This document shows, in pieces, positions 59,120 to 64,000 of a stretch of 64,000 bases of DNA. Positions within the stretch are counted from its first letter, which is position 1, and every line of letters begins with the position of its first letter. The notes beneath the pieces are model-generated. The model was not told the DNA's origin. It did not search any database and saw only the letters and a list, made by a program, of their open reading frames with translations. The translations under genes and the position numbers were made by a program. This stretch comes from Ruminococcus flavefaciens MA2007 (GTDB taxonomy: Bacteria > Bacillota > Clostridia > Oscillospirales > Ruminococcaceae): contig NZ_KK211355.1 of assembly GCF_000621845.1 (NCBI RefSeq), positions 1-64,000 of the forward strand, given 5' to 3'.

Positions 59120-59983
59120 ATGAAGACGAACACTATTAAGCGTGCTTTCGCTGCACTGGCAGTTTCCGCTGTAGCACTTTCAGCAACTGCTATTAATGCT
59201 TCTGCTGAGACAGCTGTAGGCTATACTTCTACAGGCAAGGCAGCAGGATTCACAGGAGCTTCACTTGAGCTCACACAGAAGACAATCACTCTTGACGAGG
59301 CTAAGAATGCTCAGATGATCACACTTTCTGCTAAGAGCACAAACGGCACAAAGTTTGATTCAACAGGTATCCACATCACATATGATGCTGGTCTTGAGCT
59401 TGTTCCAATCACAATTAAGGGCAAGAACGTAAACGCTGAGGATATGCAGGTTTACGGTACATACAAGGCTGTAACAGACGGCGACAACGGCCTCTTCCTT
59501 ACATTTGGTAACGACGAGACATTCAGCGCTGCTGCTGACGGTACTGCTCTTTGGCAGTTCCAGCTCAAGGTTAAGAACCCAGAGGCTGGTAAGAAGTACC
59601 CAATCAACGTTTCTTTCACTGACGGTGACCTCTTTGACCTCAAGGGAAGCGCTGATACTGAGAAGATCAGAGACTATGCTTTCTCTAACGTAACTCAGGG
59701 TTACATCGAGATCGTAGCTCCTCCAACTACAACAACAACAACAGCTACAACAACAACAACTTCTACAACAACATCTACAACAACAACTACAACAACTCCT
59801 ACATCATCTACAACTAAGGCAAGCGCTACAACAACTAAGGCTGCAACAACAACTAAGAAGGTAAGCACAACAGCTGCTAACGCTAACTCACCTAAGACAG
59901 GTGTTCCTGGTGCTGGCATCGCTGTAGCAGGTCTTGCTGTTGCAATCGGTACTGCATTCGTTCTCAGAAAGAAGGAAGACTAA
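59120..59983 (+). CDS. scaE: Wall-anchored anchoring scaffoldin ScaE (one cohesin)
   Basis: A 287-residue protein: signal peptide (about 1-29), one cohesin (about 30-200), a Thr-rich linker (about 203-252), sorting motif SPKTG (257-261), a hydrophobic segment and a short basic tail RKKED. In R. flavefaciens ScaE is attached to peptidoglycan by sortase and holds the X-dockerins of ScaB and CttA, so it ties the whole cellulosome to the cell. The motif differs from LPXTG at the first residue but equals that of the giant adhesin at 22135-30084. It is the last gene of the cluster, ending at a bidirectional terminator. Confidence 0.93.
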   Translation: MKTNTIKRAFAALAVSAVALSATAINASAETAVGYTSTGKAAGFTGASLELTQKTITLDEAKNAQMITLSAKSTNGTKFDSTGIHITYDAGLELVPITIKGKNVNAEDMQVYGTYKAVTDGDNGLFLTFGNDETFSAAADGTALWQFQLKVKNPEAGKKYPINVSFTDGDLFDLKGSADTEKIRDYAFSNVTQGYIEIVAPPTTTTTTATTTTTSTTTSTTTTTTTPTSSTTKASATTTKAATTTKKVSTTAANANSPKTGVPGAGIAVAGLAVAIGTAFVLRKKED

Positions 59984-60013
59984 TTAATTAGTCCCATCTT
60001 AATGGAATAATTA

Positions 60014-60045
60014 AAGGCTCTCCAATCGGAGAGCCTTTTTTTAGT
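60014..60045. terminator. Bidirectional terminator between scaE and ttcA
   Basis: Stem aaaggctctcc with ggagagccttt around aatc, with T runs on the plus strand. It serves scaE and, on the other strand, the 3' end of the ttcA-like gene, whose stop codon lies within the T run. Confidence 0.88.
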
Positions 60046-60787
60046 CTTTTTTAGTTGGCGGAGTCCAGTTTATTCCGCCCCAGCCGTCAACGTTGGCACG
60101 GCACATAGCACCGAAGAGCCTGTCCTTGAAGCCGTGGTCATTACGCTCCATATCTGCAAGGAAGTCCTTGGTCTTCTGGCGGTTGGTGTGACCGTCAGCA
60201 GGACAGACGGATCTCACAATAGGGAGCTCGTTTTTGCGGGCTGCGCGGCGTATCTCCTTTTCGGGAGCAAGCACCAGCGGACGTATAACAGTCACTTTTT
60301 TGTGGCTCAGGTAGGTGCTTGGTGCAAAGCAGCCGATACGTCCCTCGGTAAAGAGATTCATCACGAATGTCTCAACTGCGTCGTCGTAGTTGTGCCCGAG
60401 AGCTACCTTGTTGCAGCCGAGCTCGTTAGCGGCGTCGTGGAGTGCTCCGCGGCGCATACGTGCGCAGAGACTGCACGGGCTGGGCTCCTTGCGGACGTCG
60501 AACACTATCTCGCCTATCTGAGTAGGGATAACGCGGTACTCCACGCCCATTTTTTCGCAGCGTTCCGCAATGGGGGAGAAGTCGGGCTTCTTGTCCTTGA
60601 ACCCCATATCGAGGGTGACAGCGACGACTTCATAGTCGATACCGATGAATCGGCGCAGGAGCACAAGACCCTCTAAAAGCACAAGGCTGTCCTTGCCGCC
60701 CGAGACTCCTACGAGTATGCGGTCACCGTCGCTGATGAGCCCGTAGTTCTGAATGGCTTTTCGCATATATCCGAGAATTTTCTGCAT
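60041..60787 (-). CDS. ttcA: TtcA/TtuA-family tRNA thiolation protein
   Basis: A 248-residue PP-loop ATPase. The N-terminal SGGKDS motif (29-34) is followed by the central Cys pair CSLCARMRRG that binds a 4Fe-4S cluster in TtcA, which makes 2-thiocytidine at position 32 of tRNA. The third Cys of the cluster is likely VCPADGH (near 200). In Firmicutes close relatives may act on other positions, so the symbol is by family. It is convergent with scaE and monocistronic. Confidence 0.85.
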   Translation of the reverse strand: MQKILGYMRKAIQNYGLISDGDRILVGVSGGKDSLVLLEGLVLLRRFIGIDYEVVAVTLDMGFKDKKPDFSPIAERCEKMGVEYRVIPTQIGEIVFDVRKEPSPCSLCARMRRGALHDAANELGCNKVALGHNYDDAVETFVMNLFTEGRIGCFAPSTYLSHKKVTVIRPLVLAPEKEIRRAARKNELPIVRSVCPADGHTNRQKTKDFLADMERNDHGFKDRLFGAMCRANVDGWGGINWTPPTKKD

Positions 60788-60858
60788 AATATCTCTCCAA
60801 AACGTTTTTCTTGATTATATCACATCTAAAAGTAAAATGCAACTAAATAAGGAAATCC

Positions 60859-61156
60859 ATGTAGGGGACGGCGTCCTCGACGTCCCAGCGTAGGGGCGGA
60901 TATTATCCGCCCGGTAAGGGACGCCCTCTCTTGCAGGGCGTCCCTCTTAAAAAAACAGTCCAGTGGACTGTTTGGGGAAGAGGGTGACTCCCCATGGGGT
61001 GGGGAGATGTCGCAACGCGACAGAGAGGACGGACACGATTAGGGGACCTTGCAAGTGAAGGCGTCCCTAATGGGACGTCGAGGACGCCGTCCCCTACAAA
61101 TAGATCATTTATAATAAATATGCATTTTGCGGGACGCCGAGGGCGGCGTCCCCTAC
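60859..61156. repeat. Large cluster of GTAGGGG-type palindromic repeats
   Basis: At least five units occur in 300 bases: gtaggggacggcgtcctcgacgtccc (about 60861-60886), gtaggggcggatattatccgccc (about 60891-60913), a gggacgccctctcttgcagggcgtccct unit, an aacagtccagtggactgttt palindrome (about 60954-60974) and two units ending in cccctaca near 61090 and 61150. No gene is visible in 60788-61195. Confidence 0.85.
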
Positions 61157-61300
61157 AGATAATAATCACTTTTTTCGGAAATTTGCAAATTTTTCTTGCA
61201 AAGTAAGAAAAAATATATTATAATAGAAATGGTAACTTTTCGGGATTTGTCCCGAATCCAGCAAATCAGAAAGGAGCGGCGCATTTGCGCCTTTAAAACA

Positions 61301-61804
61301 ATGACAGAACAGCTGAAAAACCTGCTAATTTTACTGGCGGCGATAGTTGTCGTACTTATCCTTGTCATACTTCTTTTCAGCGGCAAAAGCTCGTTCAGAC
61401 GCCTGCTTTCACTATTCCTTGAAGAGCGCGAGGACTACGAAGGCGACGATGACGGGGACGGCGGCGAGAGAGCTATGCCTGTCAAGCAGCAGACTCCCAC
61501 ACAGCGCAGAAGAGCAGCAATAGAGGAAAACGTGCAGAAGCGTACCTCTGAGCCTATTGTCGAAATGGCTACACTGGTTCGTAAAAGCGATGACCGCCTC
61601 AGAGTTATAGAGAGTACAGGTCAGGTAAGACTCGTTGACGAGTACTACGAGCTTATCTTTGTAACACGTAAGGGACAGAAGCTAAAGATAGAATGCTCTG
61701 CCGAGGCTTACGAAAAGGTGCCCTTCAATCAGCAGGGCTCGCTTACATACAAACGCAATACCCTTGTAAAGTTCAAGTACTACGAGGATACTGTATTTAA
61801 TTGA
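61301..61804 (+). CDS. DUF2500-like membrane-anchored protein
   Basis: A 167-residue protein with one N-terminal membrane segment (about 8-30), an acidic linker (DYEGDDDGDGGE) and a C-terminal beta-rich domain (about 80-165, with YELIFVTRKGQKLKIEC and GSLTYKRNTLVKF). This is similar to the DUF2500 family, whose function is unknown. Start choice is unusual. AAGGAG (61271-61276) is separated from the ATG at 61301 by a GC hairpin (ggcgc 61278-61282 with gcgcc 61287-61291), which would shorten the distance. An ATT codon at 61283 lies at normal distance, but such starts are rare. Confidence 0.7.
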   Translation: MTEQLKNLLILLAAIVVVLILVILLFSGKSSFRRLLSLFLEEREDYEGDDDGDGGERAMPVKQQTPTQRRRAAIEENVQKRTSEPIVEMATLVRKSDDRLRVIESTGQVRLVDEYYELIFVTRKGQKLKIECSAEAYEKVPFNQQGSLTYKRNTLVKFKYYEDTVFN

Positions 61805-61860
61805 CATCAGGGGGACGGCTTAGTGTCGTCCCATATTTGTATACGAATGGACGTGGGCAT

Positions 61861-62532
61861 ATGGTAAACTTTAATAACGACTGGGACGGGCTTCTCAAAG
61901 GCGAATTCGATAAGGAATATTACCTGAAGCTCCGCCAGACTCTCATAAACGAGTACAGAACACAGCGTATCTACCCCAATATGTATGATATCTTCAACGC
62001 TATGAAGCTGACCTCATACGACGATGTAAGGTGCGTTATCATCGGTCAGGATCCCTACCACGGCGAGGGACAGGCTCACGGACTGAGCTTTTCTGTACGC
62101 AAGGGCGTAGCTCCGCCGCCGTCGCTGGTGAATATCTTCAAGGAGATACGGGACGACGTGGGTATAGACAATCTCGGCAAGCATGGCGAGCTGACCAAAT
62201 GGGCGCAGGAGGGCGTTCTCCTGCTGAATTCAGTTCTCACTGTCCGCGCAGACCAGGCAAGAAGCCACCGCGGTCTGGGCTGGGAGAACTTCACCACCGA
62301 CGTTATACAGCTTCTCAACAAGCGCGAGAAGCCAATGGTGTTCATGCTCTGGGGCGGCGACGCCAAGGCAAAACAGCAGTTCATCACCAATCCCAACCAC
62401 CTTATACTCAAGGCGGCTCACCCAAGTCCGCTGTCGGCGTATAACGGCTTCTTCGGGTGCAGACATTTTTCAAAGGCAAACGAGTTTCTCCGCGCACATG
62501 GCTTGGGAGAAATAGACTGGTCAATAGATTAA
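61861..62532 (+). CDS. ung: Uracil-DNA glycosylase
   Basis: A 223-residue family 1 uracil-DNA glycosylase that removes uracil from DNA. The water-activating motif GQDPYH lies at 62-67 (Asp64), followed by the SFSVRKGVAPPPSLVNIFKE block, and the minor-groove loop HPSPLSAY is near the C-terminus. The start at 61861 fits the family N-terminus; it lacks a strong ribosome-binding site, and an earlier TTG in frame at 61801 would add 20 unconserved residues. It lies 56 bases after the DUF2500-like gene. Confidence 0.94.
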   Translation: MVNFNNDWDGLLKGEFDKEYYLKLRQTLINEYRTQRIYPNMYDIFNAMKLTSYDDVRCVIIGQDPYHGEGQAHGLSFSVRKGVAPPPSLVNIFKEIRDDVGIDNLGKHGELTKWAQEGVLLLNSVLTVRADQARSHRGLGWENFTTDVIQLLNKREKPMVFMLWGGDAKAKQQFITNPNHLILKAAHPSPLSAYNGFFGCRHFSKANEFLRAHGLGEIDWSID

Positions 62533-62543
62533 CGGAGGAAATT

Positions 62544-63404
62544 ATGCATATAAAGGAACTTTTCTGCAAAAAGACCGTTTTTTCATTCGAGGTTTTCCCG
62601 CCCAAGAAGGACAGCCCCGTGGACATAATATATGATACCCTTGATGAGCTTCAGGGACTTTCTCCCGATTTCATCAGCGTTACATTCGGCGCAGGCGGAA
62701 GCGGCAACAGCAAGCACGCCTTGGAGATAGCTTCAAAGATAAAGGACAGCGGCACTATACCAATGCTCCACCTGCCCTGTATCAACTTCACCAAGGCTGA
62801 GATAGACGCAGCTCTCAGTGAAGCACAGCAGCGCGGCATTGAGAATATCCTCGCCCTCCGCGGCGACATCAATCCCGATATACCGCCTGTGGACGATTTC
62901 CACCATGCAAGCGACCTTATCACTTATATAAAGTCCAAGGGCGATTTCGATATCGCAGGAGCCTGCTATCCCGAGTGTCACCCCGACGCTGCGGATATGA
63001 TAGAGGACATCAAGAACCTCAAAGCCAAGGTGGACGCAGGCGCTGACCACCTTATCTCGCAGCTTTTCTTCGATAACGACAGCTTCTACGCATTCCGCGA
63101 AAAGGCTGCTATCGCAGGCATAAACGTGCCTATTGAGGCAGGTATCATGCCTGTTGTAAACAAGAATCAGATAGAGCGCATGGTAACTACCTGCGGAGCA
63201 AGTCTCCCTGCAAAGTTCGTGCGTATCATGACCAAGTACGAGCACAGTCCCGAGGCTCTCCGCGACGCAGGAATAGCCTATGCGGTAAACCAGATAGTTG
63301 ACCTTGTGGCAAGCGGAGTCGACGGAATACACCTCTACACCATGAACAAGCCCTACGTGGCACGTAAGATATGCGAGGCTGTTTCGGGCATAATAGGTGC
63401 GTAA
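62544..63404 (+). CDS. metF: 5,10-methylenetetrahydrofolate reductase
   Basis: A 286-residue flavoprotein that reduces methylene-THF to methyl-THF for methionine synthesis. The N-terminal SFEVFPPKKD and FISVTFGAGGSG are signature blocks of MTHFR, with LALRGDIN and GACYPECHPDA in the middle. The start at 62544 follows CGGAGG; an in-frame ATG at 62457 lies inside ung. It is coupled (TAATG) to the next gene, a MetH reactivation-domain protein, so the pair serves methionine synthesis. Confidence 0.95.
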   Translation: MHIKELFCKKTVFSFEVFPPKKDSPVDIIYDTLDELQGLSPDFISVTFGAGGSGNSKHALEIASKIKDSGTIPMLHLPCINFTKAEIDAALSEAQQRGIENILALRGDINPDIPPVDDFHHASDLITYIKSKGDFDIAGACYPECHPDAADMIEDIKNLKAKVDAGADHLISQLFFDNDSFYAFREKAAIAGINVPIEAGIMPVVNKNQIERMVTTCGASLPAKFVRIMTKYEHSPEALRDAGIAYAVNQIVDLVASGVDGIHLYTMNKPYVARKICEAVSGIIGA

Positions 63405-64000
63405 TGGAGCTGCTTCCCATATCAAAATCAGAGGCGGCACGGTACATGGGCGTAAAGGGAGAGCCTGACGAAGCAGTCATGGAGCTCCTTGACCGTGCGG
63501 AGCGGCTTGTCCGCGAAAAAGTCCGCCCTAAGTACGTCTATCTCGAAACAGATGTGAGCTTCACAGACGAGGGAGTAGTCCTCGGAGCAATGTCCGAGCC
63601 CCTCACAGGAGAGGATATAAAGCGTCATTTAACGGGCTGCAACAGAGCGGTAATGCTGGCGGCTACTCTGTCTCAGGAGGCTGATAAGCTCATAAGACAG
63701 GCGGCTGTGACCAATATGGCGGAGTCTCTTGCCATAGACTGCATTTGCAGTGCGGCAATAGAGCAGGTCTGTGACCGTGCAGAGCAGGAGATATTCGCAG
63801 AGCACCCTGCACCATACAGGACATGGCGCTTCAGCGCAGGCTACGGAGACCTGCCCATAACGCTGCAAAGGAGCTTTTTGCTTGCTCTCAATGCTCAGCG
63901 GCGCATAGGTCTCACGGCAACAGCCAGCTCACTGCTGATACCCTCAAAGTCGGTGACGGCTATAATAGGGGTGTCGGATGATCCTGTAAAAAAAGGAGCA
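63404..64000 (+). CDS. Methionine synthase (MetH) reactivation-domain protein, partial
   Basis: At least 199 residues; the gene runs off the window. The segment with WRFSAGYGDLPI, LNAQRRIGLT and LIPSKSVTAIIG matches the AdoMet-binding activation domain of cobalamin-dependent methionine synthase. In Clostridia this domain is often a separate protein. It would reactivate oxidised cob(II)alamin on the main MetH subunit, probably encoded just downstream. It starts at the ATG overlapping the metF stop. Confidence 0.88.
   Translation, partial: MELLPISKSEAARYMGVKGEPDEAVMELLDRAERLVREKVRPKYVYLETDVSFTDEGVVLGAMSEPLTGEDIKRHLTGCNRAVMLAATLSQEADKLIRQAAVTNMAESLAIDCICSAAIEQVCDRAEQEIFAEHPAPYRTWRFSAGYGDLPITLQRSFLLALNAQRRIGLTATASSLLIPSKSVTAIIGVSDDPVKKGA

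Overview
The window comes from a low-to-moderate-GC, Gram-positive, anaerobic cellulolytic Ruminococcus, most likely Ruminococcus flavefaciens or a close relative. The main evidence is the gene block at 48.5-60.0 kb. It has the order and domain plan of the R. flavefaciens cellulosome cluster scaC-scaA-scaB-cttA-scaE: cohesins, dockerins, X-dockerin modules, long Thr-rich linkers and a sortase-type anchor. A GTP-type PEP carboxykinase, spore germination receptor genes and strong TTGACA-N17-TATAAT promoters fit a clostridial lineage.

Layout. 0-0.24 kb: the end of an rRNA operon (5S rRNA, tRNA-Asn). 0.55-2.75 kb: a two-domain flavoprotein, a candidate small RNA with its own promoter and terminator, and a GNAT acetyltransferase. 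2.9-9.9 kb: two divergent ABC systems, an FtsX/MacB-type pair on the minus strand and an ABC-2 exporter on the plus strand. 10.1-20.2 kb: a minus-strand operon of 13 genes that looks like a compact polyketide/fatty-acid-like biosynthetic cluster (AT, two ACPs, KS, two crotonases, a 3-hydroxyacyl-CoA dehydrogenase, AMP ligase, thioesterases, MIF-type tautomerase, dienelactone-hydrolase-like enzyme). I do not recognise it as a known pathway. 20.4-21.6 kb: an ECF-type S component with an inserted soluble domain. 22.1-30.1 kb: a 2649-residue wall-anchored adhesin with about 15 SpaA/Cna-B-type modules.

30.2-36.5 kb: a CorA-family transporter behind a small upstream ORF and a switch-like leader, nadB, a dockerin-bearing VanY-type peptidase, nadC, a HIT protein and a small membrane protein. 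36.7-41.7 kb: gerA/gerB germination genes, tadA, a CPBP-family protein lacking catalytic residues, a short GerC-like lipoprotein and a Cys-rich small protein. 42.2-46.5 kb: pckG, an array of six near-perfect hairpins (candidate RNA), a GtrA-family protein and dusB. 46.8-60.0 kb: a CapA-like lipoprotein, a roughly 330-nt structured RNA or leader, then the sca cluster. 60.0-64.0 kb: ttcA-like, repeats, a DUF2500-like protein, ung, metF and a partial MetH reactivation-domain protein.

How the parts fit. ScaE is wall-anchored and should hold the X-dockerins of ScaB and CttA. ScaB cohesins take ScaA and other dockerin proteins, and ScaC acts as an adaptor. The VanY-type protein carries a dockerin, so it may dock on this system. 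The giant adhesin and ScaE share the unusual sorting motif SPKTG, so one sortase probably anchors both. Two interspersed repeat families (GTAGGGG-ended palindromes and an AT-rich MITE-like element) fill many intergenic gaps. All assignments come from reading motifs and structure by eye; no database search was run.
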